Numbered from the stretch's first letter, positions 9,462 to 18,917 are shown. The stretch: 64,000 nt of DNA from Bacteroidales bacterium (GCA_017427385.1 JAFRSW010000022.1:124001-188000); one strand, 5' to 3'. Notes: generated by a model not told the origin, from the sequence alone. Translations and numbers: made by a program.

Positions 9462-10445
9462 TTATTGGTTTACCACACCGGAATCTCCGGATATCCAATC
9501 TGAGACATTGTTCACCACTTCTATGTGCAGGTCCCTGTCGTCCGGCGGGATGCTGACTCTCAATTCGCAGTCCGCCCCCATGGGCAGCGTCACCTCAGCA
9601 CTCAGTGTCCTGTCGTCTATACACTGGTCTCCACCAATATCAAGGGCCTGTATCCGCACAGAAATGACATGAATACCAGGAAAGGCATAGTAGCTCCTCG
9701 CATACGAACAGCCGTTGCTTGCCAGTCCAAGAAGGCGCTCACCGTCCAATGCCCTGGCGGTGGAGCCACGATAGTCCCAGCCTTCTTTATTGAACAGCGT
9801 TTCTGCGGAGGATGAAAAGATGTAGTTCTGTTCATCGACATCCGTCAGAGTGCAGCTTAGCATCTTGATTTCCACGATATCCAACTCCCTGTTCTCAAAC
9901 CACTCCCGGTATGCGGAAAGGTCGAACGTAAGCCTGCCCACTCTTGCACACACATGCCTGAAATTCAAAGGGATACCATTGATTTTCTCTTGTCTGGGAG
10001 CCTTCGCGGCCAGCCAGTCGACATTATGCCCGGGATTCTTCAGGGTCAGGATTGCGCTTGTGCCGGAACTGTACATCGTGTATGAATTCCCAAACTCCAC
10101 ATCTCTCTCTTCCACACTCACGTTTTCGTTATATCCCACGGCGAAGAAAGAATATATCTTCCCCTCAGGCCAGTAAACCCTGGATGCATCTGCCGGGAAG
10201 AAGGGGCCCTGCGGCCCCCCGGTCCGGACAGCTTCTCCGCCAAACTCTCCACTCCAGCTTCCCAGATTGTGGTCGTAAGTAAGATAACGGAATCCCGACA
10301 TGTCGGCATCGCCCATCTCCCCGGGAGATTTAGTCCCCCTGAACGCCACCTGCACTTCTCCCTCGTCTCCAGGCAGGCCTGTGACATCCCTTAATCCGGA
10401 TGAACACCCGCACAGGAGCATCAGTAATATGGAAAGCTTTTTCAT
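9462..10445 (-). CDS. Fimbrillin-family lipoprotein
   Basis: The 327-residue protein opens MKKLSILLMLLCGCSSG, giving a lipobox (LCGC). The body is of the Mfa1-like fimbrillin family: 'DMSGFRYLTYDH' after the mature start, then 'ASRVYWPEGKIYSFFAVGY' (the usual segment where the filler residues meet 'W...YW...P'), and a C-terminal strand pair ending in 'DRDLHIEVVNNVSDW'. Proteins of this family are exported as lipoproteins, trimmed by a gingipain-like protease and polymerised by donor-strand exchange. It lies 4 bases from the preceding fimbrillin gene. Confidence 0.72.
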   Translation of the reverse strand: MKKLSILLMLLCGCSSGLRDVTGLPGDEGEVQVAFRGTKSPGEMGDADMSGFRYLTYDHNLGSWSGEFGGEAVRTGGPQGPFFPADASRVYWPEGKIYSFFAVGYNENVSVEERDVEFGNSYTMYSSGTSAILTLKNPGHNVDWLAAKAPRQEKINGIPLNFRHVCARVGRLTFDLSAYREWFENRELDIVEIKMLSCTLTDVDEQNYIFSSSAETLFNKEGWDYRGSTARALDGERLLGLASNGCSYARSYYAFPGIHVISVRIQALDIGGDQCIDDRTLSAEVTLPMGADCELRVSIPPDDRDLHIEVVNNVSDWISGDSGVVNQ

Positions 10446-10449
10446 GGGA

Positions 10450-11301
10450 TTAACTTACAGACAGCGGAATATTCTGGATTTCCCAATCATATACCCTCAC
10501 CGTAAAGTTGACAGGCACAGCAGGATCAGCAGTCAAGGTGATGGCGATGTTGTTGTTCTTGCCTCCGGTCAGTGTGACATCTGCCGTTTTCGAGAAAGAT
10601 GCGGTATAATCTCCCTTGGTGAATGTGTAGTCTATGTTGATAGTGTATGTGCCCGGCACGATATAATAATCATTGGTGCCTTCGATCAGTGTAGCATTTT
10701 CCACCACTGTGCAATTGCTCCAGCTCTCTGCTCCCACATTATACACTCCGCCGGTCTTCGCGTTCTTGAGTACCAGGCTCAACCCTGATATAGTATACCC
10801 TTTGCTGGACGTGACACTGATATCTGCTATGCGGGAATAGATGTGAATGAAATTAAGCAGGTTCAATCCGTTGAAATTGGGGTTTTCAACATATCCACAT
10901 ACCACATCAAGTGTTCCGTCCGCAGTTACCGTGGCCCCGTTTGCGACTGAAGTCAGGGCTGCGTTCGAAGCATAGAAATGATAAGAAGGATTGGAATTGG
11001 GCCAATACCTGCCGGTCTGGAATGTCGGCGTTGTGCCGACTCTGGAGGCCGTCGCAGTCCAGAGGTAGGATTGTGCGTCGGCGGCACCGTTGTTTGTCAG
11101 CAGGTTGAAGGACGAAATATTTTCGTTTGTGACGGCCGTCACCTTTGTGCTGGCATTCACTCCTATACCCGTAGTGCTGAAGCATATCTCCCTGCCGGTT
11201 TCAAGCATTGCCCGGTCCTGAGCGGGATTGATGGAATCTTTTGTGCACGACTGTGCAATGACTGCGGCAGCGGCCGCAACGACCAGAATGATTTTTTTCA
11301 T
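10450..11301 (-). CDS. Fimbrillin-family lipoprotein
   Basis: The 283-residue protein starts MKKIILVVAAAAAVIAQSC with a lipobox (AQSC). It shows the fimbrillin pattern 'ICFSTTGIGV', 'ISSFNLLTN', then 'TFQTGRYWPNSNPSYHFYAS', and ends 'VNFTVRVYDWEIQNIPLSVS', the short C-terminal strand typical of major subunits. An in-frame ATG at 11328 was rejected because it adds nine residues before the signal peptide and lies over the stop of the preceding gene. It could be the major shaft subunit: it is small and threonine/serine-rich. This is inference. Confidence 0.75.
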   Translation of the reverse strand: MKKIILVVAAAAAVIAQSCTKDSINPAQDRAMLETGREICFSTTGIGVNASTKVTAVTNENISSFNLLTNNGAADAQSYLWTATASRVGTTPTFQTGRYWPNSNPSYHFYASNAALTSVANGATVTADGTLDVVCGYVENPNFNGLNLLNFIHIYSRIADISVTSSKGYTISGLSLVLKNAKTGGVYNVGAESWSNCTVVENATLIEGTNDYYIVPGTYTINIDYTFTKGDYTASFSKTADVTLTGGKNNNIAITLTADPAVPVNFTVRVYDWEIQNIPLSVS

Positions 11302-11314
11302 GATTGTTTTGGTT

Positions 11315-12112
11315 TTAAAGTATAACATTGATTATTTCTGAATTGTCCCAGGCAGTCACTTCGATCTCGAAGTTTGCCGCAGACAGGTATATTACAATGG
11401 ATATGTCCTTAAGGTCGGGCACCGACCAGTCATAGCCAAGATTACGGATTATCTCCCCAAGGGGCAGTCTGGCAACGAGAAAGCCATCGGCTTTGTCCAT
11501 AATGTCCAGCAACAGCGTATCATCCGCCTGCCTGGGCAGCCTGGCCCTATAGCAGTGCCCGGACTCTTCTCTGGGGCTATAGTCGAACTCGCCCCTGTGC
11601 GGTGCCCCTCCTGGCAGACTGTATCCATCCACATTTCCCAGAATCCGGAAATCGAACAGGGGCTCATCGGGGATCTCTCCCGCCACTTTCATCTCCAACA
11701 GTGCAAAGTCTTTGTTCAAGGGCAGACCTGCCGCCCCTTCTTCCCCCCGGATTATTATGCTGCCGTGCCCGGAATAGATGCAGTCGCAGCAAAAGCCCAT
11801 CGGAATCGTCAGTACAGATCCGTTAAGATCCATCTCGTCCACTCCGCAAAAGACGTCCAGGTACAGCTTTTCGTTCCTTGGAACTTCCAGCACAAGGTCT
11901 CCCTTGGTATAAAAGCGCGAGAATTCGCTGTGGTCATATTCATAGATATCCTCCCATGGCGTAGCTACATTGCAGGTTACGTTACCACTGCAGCCCTCCG
12001 CCACATAGCCATCCGAATAAACCACGCACCATGCCGGACAGAATGCCCTGTCTTCTTTAACCGAGCATGCCGACAAAGCTGCCAGCGCAATAAACAAAAC
12101 CAGCTTTTTCAT
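11315..12112 (-). CDS. FimB/Mfa2-type fimbrial anchor lipoprotein
   Basis: The 265-residue lipoprotein (MKKLVLFIALAALSACSVKE) has an N-terminal half with an unusual number of cysteines (FCPAWC, GFCCDC) and the FimB/Mfa2-like pattern of two beta-sandwiches. Family members sit in the outer membrane and anchor or terminate the fimbrial fibre. The start at 12112 overlaps the stop of the OmpA-like gene (ATGA), so translation is probably coupled; an ATG at 12205 is out of step with the signal peptide. The next gene, a fimbrillin, starts 13 bases downstream. Confidence 0.68.
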   Translation of the reverse strand: MKKLVLFIALAALSACSVKEDRAFCPAWCVVYSDGYVAEGCSGNVTCNVATPWEDIYEYDHSEFSRFYTKGDLVLEVPRNEKLYLDVFCGVDEMDLNGSVLTIPMGFCCDCIYSGHGSIIIRGEEGAAGLPLNKDFALLEMKVAGEIPDEPLFDFRILGNVDGYSLPGGAPHRGEFDYSPREESGHCYRARLPRQADDTLLLDIMDKADGFLVARLPLGEIIRNLGYDWSVPDLKDISIVIYLSAANFEIEVTAWDNSEIINVIL

Positions 12113-14028
12113 TGATCGTAAAGATTTAAGTTGTAACGTTTTATGAGTGTAGCTATCTCCGGATCCAGACTGCCCCGGAAAACGTAGTTCCTGTCGGCCG
12201 AGCATGCGTTCATATAGTGCTGAACGGCATTGCGGTCGTCTCCGAAACGGGAATAGAGTATGGCCATCAGATAGTTCGTCTGCGGCGTGCTGTCCAGGCG
12301 GCTGAGGATGTCCATCGCGCTGTGGTTTTTCCCCAGGGAAACGAAAGCTACCGCAGTGTTGTAATCTTGATAAGGCAGAAGAAGTTCTAACGCATGCTCG
12401 TAGTCCCTGTCCTGTATGGCCTGCACGCCCATGCGGTAGACCGTATCCGGGATTGTCGTGTGTATCGTATCCTTAACCATCCCCTTGCGGTGCAGATGGA
12501 AATCGAAACGCACCATACGCAGGCGAGGATATATGTTCTTCCTCAGATATCCATAGCTCTCCAGACCCCGGAAAGATGTTTCACGCGCATCCGGATCCCT
12601 GATTTCCATTCGCTCCAGGATCGTTTCCCTGTCGGACTGGAGCATTGTCGTGTCCGCTTCCACGAGATACTCGAACAGGCGCCAGTTTTCTCCTCCACCA
12701 TGAGAAACGAAATTGACTTTGGGGATGTCGCCGGCCATGCAGAGGCTGTCTACCAGGAACTCGGTATAGCCGGCAAAGAAGGCCGAAGCGGACCCGGCCC
12801 GGCGCAAGGCGAGCAGCTTGTTTGCCGCCGCGGAGCCCTCCGGGGATGCGTAGGCCGTTATGACGACGGAATCCAGGTCGAACTTGTCGTCTTCCAGAAT
12901 GTCCTTGATATTGCCCTTGATGCGCCCCATTTCGGAGGCATTCATTCCAAGGTCTTCACGTATATCCGCCTTCCCCGCGTCGAACGCAATATAGCAGGAT
13001 GTGTTAGCCTCTACCCGGCGCGATACCACCTTGGTGAGGAAACGTTCCCTCATATCCGCGAAACTGGAAAGGGAACTGATGTAGAAAGTCAGCATCCCGG
13101 GGCTGGGCAGCGTGCATAACTCACGGTCTTCTTCATATACCGCACCGGCCAGTTCTATCTCCACCTTCCTCAGTTTCGGCCTTGTATGGATTGTCTGCAC
13201 ATAGCTGTAGCTGATATCTCCTTCCGGCGCTACCACCACAGTATCCAGCCTGAGCGCTTCCGTGCGGATCGGAGCCTTCACATACCGGCGGAACATCTTG
13301 TCCTTGCGGCCGGCTTTCTTCTCATTCCGGCGTTTCCGGAAATGGTCCGTATAGTGATCTACAGCCTCTTCACCCGAAATGCCGAAGGCGCTCGTCCACT
13401 GCTCGTCGCTTACGCTGGAACTGTCCTGGCGGAAAGCGTAGAGTTCGGGCATATTCCGTTTCAGGAACAGTTCCAGCTCGCTTTTGCGGATGAAGTAGGA
13501 TGTATCCGTCACTATCCCTTCCACGAAACGGGCATACCTTTCGTATCCGCGCAGTTGCACGGCCCGGTAATGCGAGCCTGTTATGTAGACGGGGTCCAGA
13601 GGCACTTCCTCCCCCATTATGTGCATTATGGGCGACATCCGAAGCTGCCAGTGGCTGTCAGCCAGGTCTGCCGGAATGCTTATATCGAAGCGCAGATCCA
13701 CCACTCCCTGCCTTTCCGCAACATTTCTGAAAGTCGCTACTACAACCGACGGCACAATCACATCGCTCGCCACCATGTCCCCATTCTCATCTCTCACCGC
13801 TTTCATTATAATAAGGTCCTTTCCATCCGCATCCTTGATCATCATCGTATCACTCACCAGATGGTCTACCGGCACGTCAGGCACATGCGCGTCTTCTGCC
13901 AGGGCCAGTCCCGGGACATAAGCCCCGGACCTGACCGATTCCATCTTTCGAGCCGGCCCGCAATAGCATAGGGCGGCACAAAAAATGACCAGCAGACTAC
14001 ATCTCGCAAGGGAACGCATCGTCATCAT
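12109..14028 (-). CDS. OmpA-like lipoprotein heading the fimbria operon
   Basis: The 639-residue exported protein has a signal peptide followed by Cys in 'CAALCYCGPARK'. Residues 388-418 carry the OmpA-C signature (VVITAYASPEGS, then NKLLALRRA), which in OmpA-family proteins binds peptidoglycan, preceded by 'YIAFDAGKADIREDLG'. The last 110 residues look like helical TPR-type repeats ('ALELLLPYQDYNTAVAFVSL'). Similar OmpA-like proteins are found at the head of Bacteroidales fimbria operons and may tie the assembly site to the wall. ATGs at 14028, 14025 and 14019 are all possible; each lies inside the 3' end of ssb. The 3' end overlaps the next gene by four bases. Confidence 0.6.
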   Translation of the reverse strand: MMTMRSLARCSLLVIFCAALCYCGPARKMESVRSGAYVPGLALAEDAHVPDVPVDHLVSDTMMIKDADGKDLIIMKAVRDENGDMVASDVIVPSVVVATFRNVAERQGVVDLRFDISIPADLADSHWQLRMSPIMHIMGEEVPLDPVYITGSHYRAVQLRGYERYARFVEGIVTDTSYFIRKSELELFLKRNMPELYAFRQDSSSVSDEQWTSAFGISGEEAVDHYTDHFRKRRNEKKAGRKDKMFRRYVKAPIRTEALRLDTVVVAPEGDISYSYVQTIHTRPKLRKVEIELAGAVYEEDRELCTLPSPGMLTFYISSLSSFADMRERFLTKVVSRRVEANTSCYIAFDAGKADIREDLGMNASEMGRIKGNIKDILEDDKFDLDSVVITAYASPEGSAAANKLLALRRAGSASAFFAGYTEFLVDSLCMAGDIPKVNFVSHGGGENWRLFEYLVEADTTMLQSDRETILERMEIRDPDARETSFRGLESYGYLRKNIYPRLRMVRFDFHLHRKGMVKDTIHTTIPDTVYRMGVQAIQDRDYEHALELLLPYQDYNTAVAFVSLGKNHSAMDILSRLDSTPQTNYLMAILYSRFGDDRNAVQHYMNACSADRNYVFRGSLDPEIATLIKRYNLNLYDQ

Positions 14029-14344
14029 CGATGATAGTGAGCTTGTTCGCCTGGATTTCAGTGGAATAGTGCTCCTGCCCGTCCATACCCGTGAACTTAT
14101 TGTAGCGGATACGGCCGGTCACCCAGACTTTGTTTCCTTTCTTGAGGTTTTCCAACCCACTTACCTTCTTACCTTCCCATGCATTGACATTATGCCACTG
14201 GGTGTCGATGACGGCGCCGCCATTTCGGTCCGTATAAGCCAGATTGGTGGCAACCGTGAAGCGCGCCACCTTTTTGCCTCCGACCTCCTGGAGCTTCACT
14301 CCACCTACGAGGCCACGCAATTCGATTTTGTTGATCTGTTCCAT
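13997..14344 (-). CDS. ssb: Single-stranded DNA-binding protein
   Basis: The 115-residue OB-fold protein binds ssDNA in replication and repair. It shows MEQINKIELRGLVGGVKLQE, then 'VARFTVATN' and 'DTQWHNVNAWEGKKV', the standard SSB core. It is much shorter than E. coli SSB: the acidic tip 'IDDDDAFPCEM' follows the core without a long linker, a Bacteroidota trait. The tip differs from the canonical DDDIPF and has extra residues. The start at 14344 gives the conserved N-terminus; an in-frame ATG at 14371 adds an unrelated basic stretch. The 3' end overlaps the start of the fimbria operon by 22-32 bases. Confidence 0.9.
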   Translation of the reverse strand: MEQINKIELRGLVGGVKLQEVGGKKVARFTVATNLAYTDRNGGAVIDTQWHNVNAWEGKKVSGLENLKKGNKVWVTGRIRYNKFTGMDGQEHYSTEIQANKLTIIDDDDAFPCEM

Positions 14345-14368
14345 ATTCTTTGGTTTTTTGGTCCGATG

Positions 14369-14400
14369 CAAAGGTGAGGCATCCGGCGCCCGCTACCAAA
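14369..14400 (-). promoter_or_regulatory. Promoter of ssb and possibly the fimbria operon
   Basis: Read on the minus strand, TTTG (14400-14397) is followed after 20 bases by CACCTTTG (14376-14369), one mismatch from TAnnTTTG. The ssb ATG lies 25 bases further on. Confidence 0.45.
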
Positions 14401-14504
14401 GAATTGTGGCAAACATTCGCCTTAATATATGTTTCTGCTGACGATTGTGTGTTTGTAAAAGACCATAAAAAAAATCTTATGAATCGCCTAAACTTAAAAT
14501 ATTT

Positions 14505-14512
14505 TATGTTTG
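14505..14512 (+). promoter_or_regulatory. -7 box before the zinc-ribbon gene
   Basis: TATGTTTG is a perfect Bacteroidota -7 match, 59 bases before the ATG at 14571, in an AT-rich stretch. No clear -33 TTTG is present. Confidence 0.4.
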
Positions 14513-14570
14513 CCGAAAATATTTGGAGATACAGCGCAGCCGGTTCATATTTGCCACAAAAAAAACGATT

Positions 14571-14942
14571 ATGACCGATAAAAAAGAGACGAGGCGCTGC
14601 CTCAACTGCGGGAGCCCGATTACCGGGCGTTCCGACAAGCTTTTCTGCTGCGGAAGATGCAAGAATGAATGGCACAACAAGATGACCGGAAGCGAGAAGC
14701 GCCGGCGCGAGAAAGTCTTCGGGATCCTGTGGAGAAACTACAAGATACTTGAACTGATGCTGGAAGGAGAGGAGCATACCCCGGAGATAGCAACCCTCGC
14801 CGAGAACGGCTTCCGCCCGGACTTCATCACCGGCTACCAGCGTTTCCGCACCGGCCGGGAGGAGTTCCGCTGTTTCGACATCACCTATAATAAAACAGAA
14901 GCCCGCCTGTACAATATCAGGCGGGCTCCGGAACTGCTGTAA
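14571..14942 (+). CDS. Zinc-ribbon protein of unknown function
   Basis: The 123-residue soluble protein begins with a basic stretch and a four-cysteine ribbon, CLNCG...FCCGRCKNEWHN (residues 10-35), like the small DUF2116-type zinc ribbons found near nucleic-acid genes. The rest is helical and basic, followed by 'ENGFRPDFITGYQRFR' and 'CFDITYNKTEARLYNIRR'. The start at 14571 is preferred to an in-frame ATG at 14523, whose extra residues overlap the promoter region. It may bind nucleic acid, but no function is known to me. The last codons contain a perfect hairpin that probably ends transcription of the convergent bactofilin gene. Confidence 0.65.
   Translation: MTDKKETRRCLNCGSPITGRSDKLFCCGRCKNEWHNKMTGSEKRRREKVFGILWRNYKILELMLEGEEHTPEIATLAENGFRPDFITGYQRFRTGREEFRCFDITYNKTEARLYNIRRAPELL
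14890..14926 (-). terminator. Terminator of secA-bactofilin inside the convergent gene
   Basis: A 9-bp perfect stem (GCCCGCCTG at 14901-14909 with CAGGCGGGC at 14918-14926, 8-base loop) is followed on the minus strand by TTCTGTTTTATTAT. It lies 25 bases past the bactofilin stop, within the 3' coding end of the zinc-ribbon gene. Confidence 0.6.
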
Positions 14943-14950
14943 AAGGGATC

Positions 14951-15364
14951 TTATTCCACTTCGGGGGCCTCGGTGGTGATCACGTCCTTCACGAAAGTAT
15001 CGTAGTCATCTTCGGTGATCATGTTGCAGGTGCCATTGATCTGGGCGCCCATCTCCACCTGGATGCGGCGGACGTGGATGTTGCCGTTCACGGCGGCGGT
15101 GGATTTAAGGGAGAAGGTATCCTTTACATAGATGTCACCTTCGATCTTCCCCCAGAAATCAACGTTTTCGCATGCAAGCGTCCCGGTGACGGAAGCGTCT
15201 TCACCGACCACGACGCGGCCCTTGGAATAGACTTTTCCTTCCACCTTACCGTCCACACGGATGTCGGCTACGGATGAGATTTCTCCTTTGATGGCGGTGC
15301 CGGCGGAAATGTGGCTTACGTTGTTGGCATCCACCTGTGTTGAGGGTTTGATGTTGTAGTTCAT
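14951..15364 (-). CDS. Bactofilin
   Basis: The 137-residue protein is a polymer-forming cytoskeletal scaffold of the bactofilin family. It shows the right-handed beta-helix pattern of repeating short strands: 'GTAIKGEISSVADIRVDGKV', 'GKVYSKGRVVVGEDASVTG', 'IEGDIYVKDTFSLKSTAAVN', flanked by short disordered ends. Bactofilins polymerise without nucleotide and often position wall-modifying enzymes. The gene lies 25 bases after secA on the same strand and ends 9 bases from the convergent zinc-ribbon gene. Confidence 0.88.
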   Translation of the reverse strand: MNYNIKPSTQVDANNVSHISAGTAIKGEISSVADIRVDGKVEGKVYSKGRVVVGEDASVTGTLACENVDFWGKIEGDIYVKDTFSLKSTAAVNGNIHVRRIQVEMGAQINGTCNMITEDDYDTFVKDVITTEAPEVE

Positions 15365-15389
15365 ATCGTCTTGGTTTTATATTATTCTG

Positions 15390-18300
15390 TTAAAGTCCAC
15401 GGCCGTGGCAGTTCTTGTATTTCTTACCGCTGCCGCAGGGGCAAGGATCGTTGCGGCCTATCTTCTTATCTACACGCACAGGCGTGTTGGCCTTCTGCTC
15501 ACCGTTGGTGGTGAGATCCTGGCGTCCAGCCTGCAGGGTGGACATATCCTGCCTCGGGCGCATTGCCGGGCGGTTACCCGCCTCGGAAGCATCACGCAGG
15601 GGCACGAAGGCGCGCAGCAGGAAGCTGAGCACATCCTGGTTCAGGGATTCCAGCATCTGGGCGAAGAGATTGTAGCTCTCCAGCTTGTACACCACGATAG
15701 GATCCTTCTGCTCGTAGGAGGCGTTCTGCACGCTCTGCTTCAGGTCATCCATGTCGCGGAGATGCTGCTTCCAGTGCTCGTCTATCTGATAGAGGATGAT
15801 GTTCTTGCTCAGCGTCTTGCCCACCTCGCGGCCTTCGCTGTTATAGGCCTTCTCGAGGTTGACGGAGACGGTCATGGTCTTGCGGCCGTCCGAAATGGGG
15901 ATGGCGATGTTCTGATACATCGATCCCTGTTTCTCGTAAACGTTCTTGATAATAGGAGAAAGCTTCTCCACGAGCACGTCCATACGGCGGGTGTATACCT
16001 CGTGCATGTGCTTGATGAGGGCATCCTCCAACTCGTTCTGCTTGGCCTTGGAGTAGAACTCGGCGTCGAATCCGGCATCTATGGAGAGCTTACCCATCAG
16101 AGTTTCCTGGAAGCTGTCGAAGTCCATTCCCTGGCACTGCTCGATGATGAGCGAGGCCGTGTCTATCATCATGTTGCTGAGGTCGATCTCCACCTTCTCG
16201 CCGCTGATTGCGTTGCGGCGGCGGGAGTAGATGGCCTCGCGCTGGTAGTTCATCACGTCGTCGTATTCGAGCAGGCGCTTACGGATGCCGAAGTTGTTCT
16301 CTTCGACCTTCTTCTGTGCACGCTCGATGGTGGATGAGAGCATGGAGCTCTCCAGGGCCTCGTCGTCCTTCATGCCCAGGCGGTCCACTATGCCGGCGAT
16401 ACGTTCGGAGCCGAACAGTCGCATCAGCTTGTCTTCCAGGGAGATGTAGAATACGGATGAACCCGGGTCGCCCTGACGTCCGCTTCGGCCACGGAGCTGG
16501 CGGTCTACGCGGCGGCTATCGTGGCGCTCAGTGCCGATGATGGCGAGACCGCCGGCAGCCTTCACTTCGGGCGAAAGCTTGATATCGGTACCACGGCCAG
16601 CCATGTTGGTGGCGATGGTGACGGTGCTGCTCTGTCCGGCCTGGGCGACGATCTCCGCCTCCCTGGCGTTCTCCTTGGCATTCAGCACGTTATGGCGTAT
16701 TCCGCGCATCTTGAGCATGCGGCTGAGCAGCTCGGAGGTCTCCACGTCGGTGGTACCCACGAGCACCGGCCTGCCCTCGGACGAGAGTTCCACAATGCGC
16801 TGGATAACGGCGGCGTACTTGGCTTTCTTGGTCTTATAGATGAGGTCGTCCTGGTCGTCACGGATGACGGGACGGTTGGTGGGGATGACCATCACATCGA
16901 GCTTGTAGATGCTCCAGAACTCCCCTGCTTCCGTTTCTGCCGTACCGGTCATACCGGCAAGCTTGTGGTACATGAGGAAGTAGTTCTGGAGGGTAATGGT
17001 GGCGAAGGTCTGGGTGGCCGCCTCTACTTTCACATTCTCCTTGGCCTCAACGGCCTGATGCAGTCCGTCGCTCCAGCGGCGTCCTTCCATCACACGGCCG
17101 GTCTGCTCGTCCACGATCTTGATCTTGCCGTCCACGATGATATAGTCGACATCCTTCTCGAACATCGTGTAGGCCTTCAGCAGCTGGTTCACGGTGTGGA
17201 TACGCTCGCTCTTGAGGGAGAAATCCTCCATCAACTCATCCTTCTTCTGCTGCTTCTGCTCCAGGTTGAGGGTTTCATCCTTCTGGATCTCCGCGATGCG
17301 GCTGCCGACGTCGGGGATGACGAAGAAGTCTTCGTTACCCACCGCGTTCGCCAGCACCTCGTGGCCCTTGTCGGTCATATCTACCGAATGGAGCTGCTCG
17401 TTGATTACGAAGTACAGCGGATCGGTGACCACGGGCATCTCGCGCTCGTTGTCCTGCATATAGTAGTTCTCCGCCTTCTGGAGGAGGACCTTCATGCCCT
17501 GCTCGCTCAGGAACTTGATGAGCGGGGAATACTTGGGAAGGCCCTTGTGGGCACGCAGGAGCAGTTTTCCGCCTTCCTGCTCGTCACCTGCTGCGATTGC
17601 CTTCTTGGCATCGTTCAGCACCTGGTTCACCAGCGAACGCTGGGCCTGATAGAGCCGCTCCACGAAGGGACGGAACTCCATGTACTGGCCGTCATCCTCC
17701 GCCTTTGCGACAGGACCGGAGATGATGAGAGGGGTTCGGGCGTCGTCGATGAGAACCGAGTCAACCTCGTCCACGATGGCATAGTGATGCTTGCGCTGCA
17801 CGAGGTCATCGGAGTTGATGGCCATGTTGTCGCGCAGATAGTCGAAGCCGAATTCGTTGTTGGTACCGAAGGTGATGTCGCACTCATACGCATTGCGGCG
17901 TGCGTCGGAGTTGGGCTGATGCTTGTCGATGCAGTCCACGCTGAGGCCGTGGAACATGTAGAGGGGCCCCATCCACTCTGAGTCTCGTTTGGAGAGGTAG
18001 TCGTTGACGGTCACCACGTGCACGCCCTTGCCGGCAAGCGCGTTGAGGAACACCGGCAGGGTTGCCACGAGGGTCTTACCTTCACCGGTAGCCATTTCCG
18101 CAATCTTGCCTTCGTGAAGGGCGATACCGCCGATGAGCTGCACGTCGTAGTGCACCATATCCCAGGTGATCTCGTTGCCACCGGCCACCCATTTATTGTG
18201 ATAGACGGCCTTGTCGCCTTCGATGGTTACGAAGTCGTGGGTCGCGGCGAGAGTGCGGTCGAAGTCGTTGGCTATCACCGTGATGGTCTCGTTCTGAGCC

Positions 18301-18665
18301 AGGCGCCTGGCGGTGGATTTGACTATCGCGAATGCCTCGGGAAGGATTTCTGTGAGGGCCTTCTCGATGGCCTCGTCTTCATCCTTTACGAGTTTATCCG
18401 ACTCCGTGGCAAGTTTTTCCTTCTCGGAAACCGGAATGTCCTTGTCCAATTCAAGCTTTATCTCAGCTATGCGGTCCTCGAAAGGCTTTTCTACCTCTCG
18501 GAGGTGAGCGCGGAGTTTTGCCGAATGAGCACGGAGTTCGTCTGCTGACAATTTGTCAATCTGGTCGTATGCTGCAAGTATCTTGTTCAGGAGAGGTTTG
18601 ACTGCTTTGTAGTCGCGGTCAGCCTTGGAACCGAACAATGCTTTAATAACGTCTGCTAATGCCAT
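15390..18665 (-). CDS. secA: Preprotein translocase ATPase SecA
   Basis: The 1091-residue protein is the ATPase motor that drives unfolded preproteins through SecYEG. Seen are the Walker A motif ATGEGKT (192-198), '[15 protein letters not shown]', the DEAD-type '[17 protein letters not shown]', the motif 'GTDIKL...GGL' with '[14 protein letters not shown]', and the C-terminal zinc finger [13 protein letters not shown] in the last 19 residues. It is longer than E. coli SecA (901) owing to an insertion after the N-terminal helices and in the preprotein cross-linking region, as is common in Bacteroidota. The start at 18665 follows a well-formed promoter; an in-frame ATG at 18803 would run through that promoter and the tRNA. 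Confidence 0.97.
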   Translation of the reverse strand: MALADVIKALFGSKADRDYKAVKPLLNKILAAYDQIDKLSADELRAHSAKLRAHLREVEKPFEDRIAEIKLELDKDIPVSEKEKLATESDKLVKDEDEAIEKALTEILPEAFAIVKSTARRLAQNETITVIANDFDRTLAATHDFVTIEGDKAVYHNKWVAGGNEITWDMVHYDVQLIGGIALHEGKIAEMATGEGKTLVATLPVFLNALAGKGVHVVTVNDYLSKRDSEWMGPLYMFHGLSVDCIDKHQPNSDARRNAYECDITFGTNNEFGFDYLRDNMAINSDDLVQRKHHYAIVDEVDSVLIDDARTPLIISGPVAKAEDDGQYMEFRPFVERLYQAQRSLVNQVLNDAKKAIAAGDEQEGGKLLLRAHKGLPKYSPLIKFLSEQGMKVLLQKAENYYMQDNEREMPVVTDPLYFVINEQLHSVDMTDKGHEVLANAVGNEDFFVIPDVGSRIAEIQKDETLNLEQKQQKKDELMEDFSLKSERIHTVNQLLKAYTMFEKDVDYIIVDGKIKIVDEQTGRVMEGRRWSDGLHQAVEAKENVKVEAATQTFATITLQNYFLMYHKLAGMTGTAETEAGEFWSIYKLDVMVIPTNRPVIRDDQDDLIYKTKKAKYAAVIQRIVELSSEGRPVLVGTTDVETSELLSRMLKMRGIRHNVLNAKENAREAEIVAQAGQSSTVTIATNMAGRGTDIKLSPEVKAAGGLAIIGTERHDSRRVDRQLRGRSGRQGDPGSSVFYISLEDKLMRLFGSERIAGIVDRLGMKDDEALESSMLSSTIERAQKKVEENNFGIRKRLLEYDDVMNYQREAIYSRRRNAISGEKVEIDLSNMMIDTASLIIEQCQGMDFDSFQETLMGKLSIDAGFDAEFYSKAKQNELEDALIKHMHEVYTRRMDVLVEKLSPIIKNVYEKQGSMYQNIAIPISDGRKTMTVSVNLEKAYNSEGREVGKTLSKNIILYQIDEHWKQHLRDMDDLKQSVQNASYEQKDPIVVYKLESYNLFAQMLESLNQDVLSFLLRAFVPLRDASEAGNRPAMRPRQDMSTLQAGRQDLTTNGEQKANTPVRVDKKIGRNDPCPCGSGKKYKNCHGRGL

Positions 18666-18688
18666 TTTTATAAAATAAGTGTAGTCTG

Positions 18689-18719
18689 CAAATTTAAGTA
18701 TAATATTGGCGATTACAAA
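18689..18719 (-). promoter_or_regulatory. secA promoter
   Basis: On the minus strand TTTG (18719-18716), a 19-base spacer and TAAATTTG (18696-18689) form a perfect Bacteroidota -33/-7 promoter, 23 bases before the secA ATG. It interleaves with the tRNA-Gly promoter on the other strand. Confidence 0.7.
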
Positions 18720-18736
18720 AATTTTGCCTATGTTTG
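18706..18736 (+). promoter_or_regulatory. tRNA-Gly promoter
   Basis: TTGG (18706-18709), a 19-base spacer and a perfect -7 box TATGTTTG (18729-18736) precede the mature tRNA 5' end by 30 bases. Confidence 0.6.
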
Positions 18737-18766
18737 CAGTCACTTTTGCAGTCACTGATTGCATTT

Positions 18767-18837
18767 GCAGGATTAGCACATCGGTAGTGCATTGGCTTCC
18801 CAAGCCAAGGAGGAGGGTTCGACTCCCTTATCCTGCT
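18767..18837 (+). tRNA. tRNA-Gly (anticodon CCC)
   Basis: The 71-base cloverleaf folds fully: acceptor GCAGGAT with ATCCTGC, D stem GCAC/GTGC, anticodon stem TTGGC/GCCAA with loop TTCCCAA (anticodon CCC, reading GGG), T stem GAGGG/CCCTT with loop TTCGACT. CCA is not encoded. A hairpin terminator follows within a few bases. Confidence 0.95.
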
Positions 18838-18840
18838 CGA

Positions 18841-18871
18841 AAGAAGGCCCGGATTTGTTCCGGGCCTTCTT
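18841..18871 (+). terminator. Hairpin terminator after tRNA-Gly
   Basis: A perfect 13-bp inverted repeat (AAGAAGGCCCGGA with TCCGGGCCTTCTT) with a 5-base loop starts 4 bases after the tRNA. The U-rich stretch lies within the 3' arm (CTTCTT). Confidence 0.75.
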
Positions 18872-18883
18872 GCATTCCCAGGG

Positions 18884-18917
18884 CTCGTGGTCACCAGGGA
18901 CCTTATTTGACCACGAG
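18884..18917. repeat. Palindromic repeat, copy 1
   Basis: CTCGTGGTCA (18884-18893) is mirrored by TGACCACGAG (18908-18917). The interior reads CCAG, three variable bases, then CCTTATT. Confidence 0.75.

Noticed and set aside
16521-17981. A 486-codon plus-strand frame opposite secA
   Set aside because: Antisense shadow of a universally conserved gene.
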